A DNA stretch of 64,000 nt from Microbacterium trichothecenolyticum (GTDB lineage: Bacteria; Actinomycetota; Actinomycetes; Actinomycetales; Microbacteriaceae). The position numbers were made by a program, and so were the translations under genes. The notes under the pieces are model-generated. The model made no database searches, was not told the DNA's origin, and saw nothing but the letters and a program-made list of their open reading frames with translations. Within the stretch, counting starts at the first letter, position 1, and each line of letters opens with the position of its first letter. The stretch spans positions 1-64,000 of the forward strand of contig NZ_JYJA01000035.1 of the NCBI RefSeq assembly GCF_000956465.1, given 5' to 3'. Positions 50,393 to 61,458 of the stretch are shown here, piece after piece.

Positions 50393-51673
50393 ATGTCCGA
50401 CCTGCCTTCCGCACACCCGGTGCGGCGCCCGGCGCCGACCGCGGGCGAGCTGCGCAACGACGTCTGGCTCGCGGGTGCCCTCTTCGTCGCCGCCGTGATC
50501 AGCACTGCGCTCGGCTCGGTCGCCGGGATCTACGGCGCCGACGCCACCGCCGGCATGCAGTGGGCACTGCTGTACAGCCTCGGGCTCACCGCCCCGCTGG
50601 CGGTGCGGCGGCGCTTCCCCGAGCTGGTCGTCGTCGCGATCGCCGTGGTGTTCTTCGTGGGCGTGACCTTCCGCATCCCCGACCTCTATGTCTCGAACAT
50701 CGCCATGTTCATCGCGATGTACACCGTCGGCGCCTGGGTCGACGACCGCCGCCGCGCGATGTGGGTGCGCGTCGGCGTGATCGTGGCGATGTTCGTGTGG
50801 CTGCTCATCACGATGTTCCAGGCGGCGATCGATCCGTCCGACGAGAGCCTGTCGAGGGCGGGGCTGTTCTCGCCGTTCGCGGCGATGATGCTCATCCAGC
50901 TGCTCATCAACGCCGGATTCTTCGGCGGCGCGTACTACATGGGCGATCGCGCCTACGCCGCGGCGATGGCGCGCGCGGTGCTCGAGGAGCGCACGCGGGA
51001 GCTCGAGCGCGAGCGCGAGGTCACCGCCGCCCAGGCCGTGGCGCTCGACCGTGTGCGCATCGCCCGGGAGCTGCACGACGTCGTGGCGCACCACGTCTCG
51101 GCGATGGGCGTCCAGGCTGGTGCCGCGCGCGCCGTGCTGGACCAGGATCCGGATGCTGCGCGCACCGCGCTGCTCGGAGTCGAGGCGTCCGCCCGCTCCG
51201 CGCTCGTCGAGCTGCGCCAGCTGCTCGAGACCCTCCGCACTTCGGGCGGCGACGCCGATGGCGCATCCACGGTGCACCTCTCGGCTCTCAGCGAACTCGT
51301 CGCCCACGCCAACGACAACGGCCTGCCCACGACGCTCACGATCGTCGGCGACCCGGTCGACCTGCCCGAGCTCGTGCAGGTGAACGTGTTCCGCGTCGCC
51401 CAGGAGGCGCTCACGAACGCACGACGCCACGGCGGACCGGATGCTGCCGCCGACGTCCGTCTGCGCTACGCCCTCGACGCCGTCGAGCTCGAGGTCGTGA
51501 ACACCGGCCGCGCCGTCGCCGCATCGATGCGGCCGGGCCTCGGCCTCGTCGGCATGCGCGAGCGGGCGGCCTCCTCGGGCGGGGAGCTCGAGGCAGCGCC
51601 ACGCGCCCGCGGCGGGTTCCTCGTGCGCCTGCGCGTGCCCCTGGCAGTGCCGGCCGGGGCGGTCGGCGCGTGA
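50393..51673 (+). CDS. Two-component sensor histidine kinase (NarX/DesK type, HisKA_3)
   Basis: A 426-residue kinase. Four to five hydrophobic spans in the first ~190 residues form the membrane sensor; a coiled-coil linker EERTRELEREREVTAAQAVA leads to the phosphoacceptor block VRIARELHDVVAHHVSAM with the conserved His near residue 225. The C-terminal ATPase domain has NVFRVAQEALTNARRHGG (N box) and GLGLVGMRERA (G box). The stimulus is unknown. Its stop overlaps the start of the response regulator gene by GTGA. Confidence 0.9.
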   Translation: MSDLPSAHPVRRPAPTAGELRNDVWLAGALFVAAVISTALGSVAGIYGADATAGMQWALLYSLGLTAPLAVRRRFPELVVVAIAVVFFVGVTFRIPDLYVSNIAMFIAMYTVGAWVDDRRRAMWVRVGVIVAMFVWLLITMFQAAIDPSDESLSRAGLFSPFAAMMLIQLLINAGFFGGAYYMGDRAYAAAMARAVLEERTRELEREREVTAAQAVALDRVRIARELHDVVAHHVSAMGVQAGAARAVLDQDPDAARTALLGVEASARSALVELRQLLETLRTSGGDADGASTVHLSALSELVAHANDNGLPTTLTIVGDPVDLPELVQVNVFRVAQEALTNARRHGGPDAAADVRLRYALDAVELEVVNTGRAVAASMRPGLGLVGMRERAASSGGELEAAPRARGGFLVRLRVPLAVPAGAVGA

Positions 51674-52398
51674 TCCGCGTGCTGCTCGTGGACGACCACG
51701 CCGTGATGCGCGCCGGCTTCCGGATGATCCTCGAATCGGCGGGTGACATCACCGTGGTGGGTGAGGCGTCGACCGGCGTGGAGGCGGTGGCGGCAGCATC
51801 CGATCTGCGTCCCGACGTGATCTGCATGGACGTGCAGATGCCCGACATGGACGGCCTCGAGGCGACCCGGCGCATCGTCGGCGACTCGTCGCCGGAGGCG
51901 GCGGTGGTCGTGGTGACGACCTTCGACCGCGACGACTACCTGTTCGACGCGCTCGCCGCCGGCGCGAGCGGGTTCCTGCTGAAGAACGCCGGCCCCGAGG
52001 AGCTCATCTCGGCCGTGCGGGTGGCGGCCGCCGGCGACGCCCTGCTGGCCCCTGAGGTGACGCGCCGCGTGATCGCCCGCTTCACCCAGCGCGCGGGCGC
52101 GGAGCCGTTCGCCCTTCGACAGACCTACGAGGGGGCGGCAGCTCAGGAACCGGTCGTGCGGCGGGCGCCGGGCCGGGCGCTTGCGGAGCCTGTCGAGGCG
52201 CCCGCGGTCGAGCTCACCGACCGCGAGGCGGAGGTGCTGCAGCTCGTGGCGCAGGCGCTCAGCAACGCCGAGATCGCCCAGCGGCTCTACATCGGCGAGG
52301 CCACCGTGAAGACGCACGTCTCGAACGTGCTGCAGAAGCTCGGCGCCCGCGACCGCGTCGCCGCCGTCGTCTACGCCCACCGCCACGGCCTCGCCTGA
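51670..52398 (+). CDS. NarL/LuxR-family response regulator
   Basis: A 242-residue regulator: receiver domain (~1-120) with acidic pocket VDDH, phosphorylated Asp in ICMDVQMPDMDG, switch Thr in VVVTTFD and Lys in FLLKNAG; then a long Pro/Ala linker (~125-175) and a LuxR-type helix-turn-helix (~180-240, LTDREAEVLQLVAQALSNAE, TVKTHVSNVLQKLG). GTG 51670 overlaps the kinase stop. No nearby operon is clearly its target; the MpaB-like gene divergent from the kinase, or the ABC exporter downstream, are candidates. Confidence 0.9.
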   Translation: MIRVLLVDDHAVMRAGFRMILESAGDITVVGEASTGVEAVAAASDLRPDVICMDVQMPDMDGLEATRRIVGDSSPEAAVVVVTTFDRDDYLFDALAAGASGFLLKNAGPEELISAVRVAAAGDALLAPEVTRRVIARFTQRAGAEPFALRQTYEGAAAQEPVVRRAPGRALAEPVEAPAVELTDREAEVLQLVAQALSNAEIAQRLYIGEATVKTHVSNVLQKLGARDRVAAVVYAHRHGLA

Positions 52399-52414
52399 CC
52401 TGTGCCACCTCTGC

Positions 52415-52472
52415 TCCGCAGTCAGAATTGGTGGCCCCTTGGGGTCGGGATGTCGCCAAATGTGACTGCGGA
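52415..52472. terminator. Long hairpin after the response regulator gene
   Basis: TCCGCAGTCA (52415-52424) pairs exactly with TGACTGCGGA (52463-52472). Inside, AATTGGTGGC pairs imperfectly with GTCGCCAAAT, and the tip holds CCCCTTGGGG. An extended stem of this kind is a likely terminator, or a structured 3' end. Confidence 0.55.
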
Positions 52473-52476
52473 ACTG

Positions 52477-52542
52477 CGGGGCGCCCGGTCGACGAGCGCG
52501 GGGCGCCCGGTCGACGAGCACGGGGCGGCCGGCGACGGAGGG
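52477..52542. repeat. Tandem 22-bp repeats
   Basis: Two near-identical 22-bp units (52477-52498 and 52499-52520, core GGGGCGCCCGGTCGACGAGC, differing at the last base) and a third degenerate unit starting at 52521. There are no spacers. Each unit contains GGCGCC and GGTCGAC dyads. Non-coding, between convergent genes. Confidence 0.65.
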
Positions 52543-52650
52543 GCGGCGGGAATGACGGATGCCCCGGACCGGCGCCGCGAGGGGCGCCAGGCCGGGGCAT
52601 CCGGGGTGCTGGAACGGGTCATCGGCCCGGGGTGAGGCCGACCGGGGGGA

Positions 52651-53220
52651 TCAGGCGGCGACGGGGACCGCGGCGTAGCGGTCGACCAGGGCGCCGAAGG
52701 CCTGGAGGTAGCCGACGAGGAAGTCGGCGGTCTGCTCGTTGGTGACCTCGCCGGCCTCGGTGAAGAGCCCGGGCGTGGTCTGCACGTAGCCCTCGGGCTG
52801 GCCGAGCGTCGGAGCGTTGTAGTGGCTCAGGATCGCCTTGAGGTGCTGCTGCGCGGCCGCGGTGGCGATGCCGCCGCCCGAGGTGCCGATGACGGCGGTG
52901 GGCTTGCCGTCGAACGAGCCCTGGCCCCACGGGCGGGCCGACCAGTCGAGGGCGTTCTTCAGCACGCCGGGGATCGAGCGGCTGTACTCCGGCGTGATGA
53001 TGATGACGCCGTCGACGTCGGCGATGGCCTGCTTGAAGTCGCGGGCGACCTGGGGGAAGTCGGCGTCGAAGTCGGGAGAGTAGAAGGGGAGGTCCTTGAT
53101 CGGGATCTCGACGAGCGTGGTGCCCTCCGGGGCGAGACGCTCGAGCGCCTTCGCGAGACGACGGTTGATAGAGGTCGACGAGATGCTGCCGACGATGTAG
53201 CCGATGGTCCGCTCGGACAT
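52651..53220 (-). CDS. NADPH-dependent FMN reductase / NAD(P)H quinone reductase family
   Basis: A 189-residue flavodoxin-fold protein. GYIVGSISSTSINRRLAKAL at the start binds the FMN phosphate, IITPEYSRSIPGVLKNALDW (~78-97) is the family hallmark, and AVIGTSGGGIATAAAQQHLK (~108-128) completes the flavin site. It passes electrons from NADPH to FMN, quinones or azo compounds. AAGGAG precedes ATG 53220. Convergent with the response regulator gene. Confidence 0.87.
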   Translation of the reverse strand: MSERTIGYIVGSISSTSINRRLAKALERLAPEGTTLVEIPIKDLPFYSPDFDADFPQVARDFKQAIADVDGVIIITPEYSRSIPGVLKNALDWSARPWGQGSFDGKPTAVIGTSGGGIATAAAQQHLKAILSHYNAPTLGQPEGYVQTTPGLFTEAGEVTNEQTADFLVGYLQAFGALVDRYAAVPVAA

Positions 53221-53442
53221 GTGGGTTCTCCTTGAAAAACAAAGGCGTCCCCGGTGGGGACCACCGTGGACGTTCCACATCCATGCAAGCACATGCACGC
53301 CCCTTCTATTCCGGTGCATGAAAGATCTCTCATCCACCCCCTCCCCCGCGCGGCGGAGGAAGCTCGAATCCGCCCCACGGGGGAGGACGCCCAGCCCTCC
53401 CGTCCGTAGCGTCTGTTGCAGGGGGATCGAGAGGAGACAGGG

Positions 53443-54327
53443 ATGCTGCAGCTTCGCGGTATCGGCAAGAGCTACGGAGGGCGCCGCGTGCTCGACGACG
53501 TGTCGTTCGACGTGCGGCCCGGCCGGCTGACCGGCTTCGTCGGCGGGAACGGCGCGGGCAAGACCACCACCATGCGGATCGTGCTGGGGGTGCTCGCCGG
53601 GGATGCCGGCACCGTCACCCTCGACGGCGCCGAGGTGACGGCCACCGACCGCCGCCGCTTCGGCTACATGCCCGAGGAACGCGGGCTCTACCCGAAGATG
53701 AAGGTGCACGAGCACATCACGTACCTCGCGCGCCTGCACGGGTTCTCGAAGACGGATGCCTCGACCCGCGCTCGCGCGCTGCTCGAGCAGCTCGGGCTCG
53801 GCGAGCGCCTGAACGACAACGTCGAGACGCTCTCGCTCGGCAACCAGCAGCGCGCGCAGATCGCCGCCGCGCTCGTGCACGACCCGCAGGTGCTGATCCT
53901 CGACGAGCCGTTCTCCGGTCTCGACCCGCTCGCGGTCGACGTCGTGGCGGAGGTGCTGCAGGAGCGCGCCGCGGCCGGCGCCGCCGTGCTGTTCTCGTCG
54001 CACCAGCTGGACGTCGTCGAGCGCCTGTGCGACGACCTCGTGATCATCGCCGGCGGCACGATCCGCGCGGCCGGCGCCCGTGACGCCCTCCGCGCGCAGC
54101 ACTCGACCCGCCGCTTCGAGCTCGTCTCGGCCGGCGACGCCGGGTGGCTGCGCAGCGAGCCCGGCGTCGAGGTGCTCGACTTCGACGGCGGCTACGCCGT
54201 GTTCGACGCCGACAGCGACGAGACCGCGCAGCGGGTGCTGCGCCGGGCCGTCGCGAACGGGGATGTCGCGAGCTTCGCGCCGCAGCATCCGTCCCTCGCC
54301 CAGATCTTCAAGGAGGTCATCCAGTGA
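53443..54327 (+). CDS. ABC-2 type exporter ATP-binding protein
   Basis: A 294-residue ATPase: Walker A GGNGAGKTTT (~33-42), a Q-loop region in FGYMPEERGLYPKM, signature LSLGNQQRAQIAAAL (a LSGGQ variant, LSLGN), Walker B VLILDEPFSGLDP, H-loop SSHQLDVVE. The C-terminal ~70 residues form the extension usual in NatA/drug-export ATPases. GAGGAG lies 6 nt before ATG 53443, and a TAGCGT box is at 53407-53412. Coupled to the permease gene by GTGA overlap. Confidence 0.88.
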   Translation: MLQLRGIGKSYGGRRVLDDVSFDVRPGRLTGFVGGNGAGKTTTMRIVLGVLAGDAGTVTLDGAEVTATDRRRFGYMPEERGLYPKMKVHEHITYLARLHGFSKTDASTRARALLEQLGLGERLNDNVETLSLGNQQRAQIAAALVHDPQVLILDEPFSGLDPLAVDVVAEVLQERAAAGAAVLFSSHQLDVVERLCDDLVIIAGGTIRAAGARDALRAQHSTRRFELVSAGDAGWLRSEPGVEVLDFDGGYAVFDADSDETAQRVLRRAVANGDVASFAPQHPSLAQIFKEVIQ

Positions 54328-55433
54328 GCACCACCGACACTCGCCGCGGCGGGAGCACGCTGGGCGCAGGCCAGGCGATCTGGCTCGTCGCCGAGCGTGA
54401 GATCGGCTCGAAGCTGCGCAGCAAGGCGTTCGTCATCTCGACGGCCATCCTGTTCATCGGCGCGCTGGCCATCGTCATCTGGGGCGGCTTCCAGGCGGCG
54501 AACAACAGCGGCACGCCCGTCGCGGTGACCGCCGACGCGCAGCAGTACGTCGCCCAGGCCGAGGGCCTCGACGTCACGGACGTCGCAGACCGTGCCGCCG
54601 CCGAAGCGCTCGTGAAGGACGGCGAGGTCGACGCCGCCGTCGTGGGCGACTCGTCGTCGCCGCTCGGGTTCGCGATCGTCGCGGAGTCGTCCGCTCCCAC
54701 GTCGCTGATGCTGCAGCTCGCGCAGGTGCCGCCGGTCGAGCTGCTCGCTCCCGAGGAGGGGAACGCGGCACTCGGCTACATCGCCGCGATCGGCTTCGGC
54801 ATCGTGTTCCTGCTCGCCGCGTCGCTGTTCGGCGGCACGATCGCGCAGAGCGTCGTCGAGGAGAAGCAGACCCGCGTGGTCGAGCTGCTCATCTCGGCGA
54901 TCCCGGTGCGGTCGCTGCTGGCCGGCAAGGTCATCGGCAACACGGTGCTCGCGATGGGCCAGATCCTCATCCTCGCCGCGATCGCGATCATCGGCCTCAC
55001 GGTGACCGACCAGACAGCGCTGCTGCAGGGCCTCGGCGCCCCGATCGCCTGGTTCGCGATCTTCTTCCTCTTCGGCTTCATCCTGCTGGCGTCGCTGTTC
55101 GCGGCGGCCGCCTCGATGGTGTCGCGCCAGGAGGACATCGGCTCGACCACGATGCCGCTGACGATGCTCGTGATGGCGCCGTACTTCCTCGTCATCTTCT
55201 TCAACGACAACCCGCTGGTGCTCGCGATCATGTCGTACGTGCCGTTCTCGGCGCCGGTCGGAATGCCGATGCGCATCTTCCTCGGGCAGGCGCAGTGGTG
55301 GGAGCCGCTGCTGTCGATCGTGATCCTCATGGCGACGTGCGTCGCGGCGATCCTCATCGCCGCCCGCATCTACGAGAACTCGCTGCTGCGCATGGGCGGC
55401 CGGGTGAAGCTCTCGGAGGCCCTCGCCGGCTGA
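54324..55433 (+). CDS. ABC-2 type exporter permease (NatB-like)
   Basis: A 369-residue permease with one N-terminal span (~36-56, FVISTAILFIGALAIVIWGG), an extracytoplasmic domain of ~110 residues, then five or six spans. The order matches NatB/YhaP-type permeases, with VVEEKQTRVVELLISAIPVRSLLAGK as the cytoplasmic coupling region (~180-205). GTG 54324 overlaps the ATPase stop. Candidates for export are Na+, a peptide or a drug; nothing in the sequence decides. A perfect 22-bp hairpin follows the stop. Confidence 0.86.
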   Translation: MSTTDTRRGGSTLGAGQAIWLVAEREIGSKLRSKAFVISTAILFIGALAIVIWGGFQAANNSGTPVAVTADAQQYVAQAEGLDVTDVADRAAAEALVKDGEVDAAVVGDSSSPLGFAIVAESSAPTSLMLQLAQVPPVELLAPEEGNAALGYIAAIGFGIVFLLAASLFGGTIAQSVVEEKQTRVVELLISAIPVRSLLAGKVIGNTVLAMGQILILAAIAIIGLTVTDQTALLQGLGAPIAWFAIFFLFGFILLASLFAAAASMVSRQEDIGSTTMPLTMLVMAPYFLVIFFNDNPLVLAIMSYVPFSAPVGMPMRIFLGQAQWWEPLLSIVILMATCVAAILIAARIYENSLLRMGGRVKLSEALAG

Positions 55434-55450
55434 CCCGGGTCACATCGGAT

Positions 55451-55497
55451 GAGGGATGCTGCGGCCCGGCGCACTGCGCCGGGCCGCAGCATCCCTC
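55451..55497 (+). terminator. Perfect 22-bp hairpin terminator after the ABC exporter operon
   Basis: Arms 55451-55472 and 55476-55497 pair without mismatch around a 3-nt ACT loop, 17 bp after the permease stop. The outer part of each arm contains GGATGCTGC/GCAGCATCC, the same word that recurs through the window. No T-run follows. Confidence 0.75.
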
Positions 55498-55640
55498 TGT
55501 CCTCTGCACTCTTCGTGTGCTCCGGCCGAGCGCATAGGGTCTGCGCGCGCACAACGCGTGTCCTGGGTGCGAGCACACGATGCGGGCGGTCGCGCAACGC
55601 GCACGGGCGCAAGCCCCTGCCCACAGCGAGGGTGCGTGGG

Positions 55641-55646
55641 TAGCGT
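55641..55646 (+). promoter_or_regulatory. -10 box TAGCGT, likely leaderless promoter
   Basis: TAGCGT ends 7 nt before ATG 55654 of the glucose-6-phosphate-dehydrogenase-like gene. Confidence 0.45.
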
Positions 55647-55653
55647 GAGGCGC

Positions 55654-57021
55654 ATGTCGGCGCAGACCACCTTGCTCATCCTGGGCGCCTCGGGCGACCT
55701 CACCTCGCGGCTGCTGCTGCCCGCGCTCGGCCAGCTGCTCGCTCGGGAGCCGCAGCGCTCGGTGCGCCTGCGCGGCGCCGGCATCGATGACTGGGACGAC
55801 GAGCGCTGGCGGCAGACGGTGCGCGCGTCCTTCGAGTCGGCCGGGTTCGCCGACGCATTCGACGCTGTCGCCGACACGACGTACGCGCGTGCCGACATCA
55901 CCGATGCGAAGGACCTCGAGCGGCTGCTCGCCGACCATGACGGACGGATCGCCCTGTACTTCGCCGTGCCGCCCGCGGTCGCGAAGGCCGCGTGCGAGGC
56001 GCTCGTCGGCGTCGACATCCCCGAGGGCACGGTGCTCGCGCTCGAGAAGCCGTTCGGCGTCGACCAGGCGAGCGCCCACGCGCTGAACTCGACGCTCGCC
56101 CGTCTCGTGCCCGAGGAGCAGGTGTTCCGCATCGACCACTTCCTGGGCCGGTCGACGACGCTGAACCTCCTGGGCGTGCGCTTCGCGAACCGCGTCTTCG
56201 CGCCGGTGTGGCGCGCGCAGGACGTCGCATCGGTGGTCATCCGCTACGACGAGACGCTCGGCCTCGAGGGCCGCGCCGGCTACTACGACCGGGCGGGCGC
56301 GCTCGTCGACATGATCCAGAGCCACCTGCTGCAGGTGATGGCGGTGCTCGCGATGGAGCCGCCGGCGACGCTGCACGAGCGGGACTTCCGCGATGCGACG
56401 GCCGCGGTGCTGCGCGCGACCCGCGTGTGGGGCGACGATCCGGCGAAGGCCTCGCGGCGGGCGCGGTACACGGCCGGACGGGCGGGGAACAGAGAGCTTC
56501 CGGCGTACACGGACGAGCCCGGCGTCGATCCGTCGCTCGGCACGGAGACGCTCGCCGAGGTCACGTGCGAGGTGCGCAACGAGCGGTGGAAAGGCGTGCC
56601 GTTCACCCTGCGGTCGGGCAAGGCGCTCGCCGGCAAGGACGGCGAGGTCGTGGTGACCTTCCGTCCCGTGAACCACGTCCCCGAGGGCCTCACCGGGGCG
56701 GCGCCCGGCTCCGTGCTGCGCTTCTCCCTCGGCCCCGACCGGATGGAGCTCGAACTCAACGTCAACGGCGGCGACGACCCGTTCGAACTCGAGCGGGCGC
56801 TGCTCGAAGCCGACCTCGGCGAGGGCGCGCTCAAGGCCTATGGCGAGGTGCTGTCGGGCATCCTCGACGCCGACGCGACCCTCGCGGTGCGCGGCGACGC
56901 GGCCGAGGAGTCGTGGCGCATCGTCGACCCCGTGCTGGCGGCCTGGCGCGCCGGCGACGTGCCGCTCGACGAGTATCCGGCGGGGTCGCCCGGCCCCGCC
57001 GGCTGGCCGGTGCTGCCCTGA
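55654..57021 (+). CDS. Glucose-6-phosphate dehydrogenase homologue with altered active site
   Basis: A 455-residue member of the G6PD family: ILGASGDLTSRLLLPAL binds NAD(P), EKPFG (131-135) and FRIDHFLGRS (158-167) mark the core, and the long beta-sheet C-terminal domain is present. Canonical G6PD has GDLxxRK and DHYLGK; here the first Lys is Leu20, Tyr is Phe163 and the phosphate-binding Lys is Arg166, while the catalytic His162 and Asp161 remain. That suggests a different sugar phosphate or acid. No 6-phosphogluconolactonase or gnd gene lies beside it, so a housekeeping zwf is unlikely. Confidence 0.75.
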   Translation: MSAQTTLLILGASGDLTSRLLLPALGQLLAREPQRSVRLRGAGIDDWDDERWRQTVRASFESAGFADAFDAVADTTYARADITDAKDLERLLADHDGRIALYFAVPPAVAKAACEALVGVDIPEGTVLALEKPFGVDQASAHALNSTLARLVPEEQVFRIDHFLGRSTTLNLLGVRFANRVFAPVWRAQDVASVVIRYDETLGLEGRAGYYDRAGALVDMIQSHLLQVMAVLAMEPPATLHERDFRDATAAVLRATRVWGDDPAKASRRARYTAGRAGNRELPAYTDEPGVDPSLGTETLAEVTCEVRNERWKGVPFTLRSGKALAGKDGEVVVTFRPVNHVPEGLTGAAPGSVLRFSLGPDRMELELNVNGGDDPFELERALLEADLGEGALKAYGEVLSGILDADATLAVRGDAAEESWRIVDPVLAAWRAGDVPLDEYPAGSPGPAGWPVLP

Positions 57022-57031
57022 CCGGTGGCGC

Positions 57032-57445
57032 CTATTGCTTGCCCATCATCTGCGGCTCCATGCGGCCGACCGAGATGACGTTGCCCGCGGGGTCTTTGAA
57101 CCATGCGATGTCGGGGCCGCCCTCGAAGCCCCGTGAGATGCCCTTCTCGTCGGTGCCGTAGTCGGGGTCGGTGTAGATCTTCGTGACGACGCCGCGCTTG
57201 TTCAGGTCGTCGACGGCGGCATCGACGTCGGCGACGCTGAAATTGAGGATCGTGAACACGGCCGGCTCGTGATCCTCCTTCGGGTAGACGAAGATGCTGC
57301 CCTCGCCGGGGAGTGCGATCGTGAAGCCTCCGCCCATCTCTTCGTAGACGGTGACGTCGAGCCCCAGGGTGTCGCGGTAGAAGGCCGCGGCTGCGCCGAT
57401 GTCGGGTACGGCGAAGCTAGAGAACGGCCGATCGGGTGTGAACAT
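57032..57445 (-). CDS. VOC-family protein
   Basis: A 137-residue glyoxalase-fold protein: FSSFAVPDIGAAAAFYRDTLG opening, FTILNFSVADVDAAVDDLNKRG in the middle and IAWFKDPAGNVISV at the end. Such small VOC proteins bind or convert small molecules as dimers; metal ligands are not obvious beyond a possible Glu/His set. GGGAGG precedes ATG 57445. It is convergent with the G6PD-like gene (10-bp gap) and divergent from the xanthine dehydrogenase operon. Function not determinable. Confidence 0.8.
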   Translation of the reverse strand: MFTPDRPFSSFAVPDIGAAAAFYRDTLGLDVTVYEEMGGGFTIALPGEGSIFVYPKEDHEPAVFTILNFSVADVDAAVDDLNKRGVVTKIYTDPDYGTDEKGISRGFEGGPDIAWFKDPAGNVISVGRMEPQMMGKQ

Positions 57446-57545
57446 GACAGCCTCCCAGTGGTTGTGCCGCCGCCAACGATCCTCTTGCCCGCAGGGCATG
57501 TCCAGAGGGGTCGCGGCGCACCTTCGCTGCGCCGCGGGCGCGGCG

Positions 57546-57551
57546 TAGACT
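57546..57551 (+). promoter_or_regulatory. -10 box TAGACT of the xdh operon
   Basis: TAGACT lies 30 nt before GTG 57582, giving a short leader, unlike the leaderless genes around. No clear ribosome-binding site is seen in it. Confidence 0.35.
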
Positions 57552-57581
57552 CCCGGCATCCGCACGAACCGTGACAGCGCT

Positions 57582-58999
57582 GTGACCGTCAACGGGCGGG
57601 TCGTCCCGCTCGTGGGCGCGGTCGCGCACGCCACCGCGCTCGACTGGCTGCGCAGCCTCGGACTGACCGGCGCGAAGGAGGGCTGCGCCGAGGGCGAGTG
57701 CGGCGCCTGCGCCGTGCTGGTCGCCACGGCGGGGCCCGAGGGCACCGCCGTGTGGACCCCGGTCAATGCCTGCCTGGTGCCCGTCCATGCGCTCGACGGG
57801 CAGGAGGTGGTGACCTCCGAGGGCCTGGGTTCACCCGACCACCTGCATCCGGTGCAGCAGCGACTCGCTGCCGCGGGCGGCTCGCAATGCGGCTACTGCA
57901 CGCCCGGGTTCGCGTGTGCGATGGCCGCCGAGTTCTACCGGTCCGACCGCGGGGCGGGCACGGCCGACGGCGAGCACGGGGCGAACGGATTCGACCTGCA
58001 TGCGCTGAGCGGCAACCTGTGCCGCTGCACGGGCTACCGGCCCATCCGCGACGCGGCGTTCGGGCTCGGGATGCCTCGGCCCGACGATCCGCTCCGTGAG
58101 CGGCTGACCGAGCCGGCGCCGACGGCGGTCGCCACCGCGGTGCGAGCAGCCGACGGGCGCTTCGTGCGACCCGAGACGCTGGGCGAGGCCCTGCAGCTGC
58201 TGCGCGACGAACCGGAGGCGCTCGCCGTGGCCGGCAGCACGGACTGGGGGGTCGATGTGAACCTGCGCGGCGCGCGCGCCCCTCTGGTCGTCGCGATCGA
58301 CCGCCTGCCCGAGCTTCGGGGTCTCGAGTTCACCGGCGACGCGGTCGGGATCGGCGCAGCGGTGCCGCTGTCGGAGATCGAGCAGAGCGTGGGCGAGCGG
58401 GTACCGCTGCTCGCGCAGCTGCTCCCCCAGTTCGCGTCGCGCCTGATCCGCAACCGCGCGACGCTCGGCGGCAACCTCGGCACCGCCTCGCCCATCGGCG
58501 ACGCGGCTCCGGCGCTGCTCGCGCTCGGGGCGAGTGTCGTGCTCGTCTCGGCCGGCGGCGAGCGCGAGGTCGACCTCGCCGACTACTTCACGGGGTATCG
58601 CACCTCGGTCAGGCGCCGGGACGAGCTCATCCGGATGGTGCGGGTCCCGCTGCCGTCGGCGGGTCCGACCGCGTTCCACAAGGTCGCGAAGCGGCGGTTC
58701 GACGACATCTCGTCGGTGGCGGTCGCCTTCGCCCTCGAGCTCGACGGCGGCTCCGTCACAAGAGCGCGTATCGGCCTCGGCGGCGTCGCCGCGACGCCCC
58801 TCCGCGCGTACGCGACCGAGCAGGCCCTCGAGGGACGCCCGTGGAACGCCGCGACGGTGGCGGCGGCATCCGTCGTCCTGCAGCGTGAGGGGACGCCGCT
58901 CGACGACCACCGCGCGAGCGCCGCGTACCGCGCACGCATGCTCGGCACGGCGCTGCCGGCGCTCTTCGCGGCGTCGGCCGACGACGAGGAGGCGACGGC

Positions 59000-59003
<4 letters not shown>
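57582..59003 (+). CDS. xdhA: Xanthine dehydrogenase small subunit (2Fe-2S and FAD domains)
   Basis: A 473-residue subunit. First 2Fe-2S cluster GCAEGECGACAVL (~28-40), second cluster region GSQCGYCTPGF (~103) and GNLCRCTGYRPI (~145), then an FAD domain (~195-470) with LAVAGSTDWGVD and TLGGNLGTASPIGD. It takes electrons from the molybdenum subunit to NAD+ while oxidising hypoxanthine/xanthine to urate. The start is GTG 57582; an ATG is not available in frame nearby. Its stop overlaps xdhB by 4 bp. With the guanine-deaminase-like gene 3 kb downstream this is a purine-breakdown set. Confidence 0.9.
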
Positions 59004-61450
<2,447 letters not shown>

Positions 61451-61458
61451 GGCCGGCC

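Noticed and set aside
52477..52542. Possible CRISPR array
   Set aside because: The units are directly adjacent with no spacers, only two or three copies, and no cas genes nearby.
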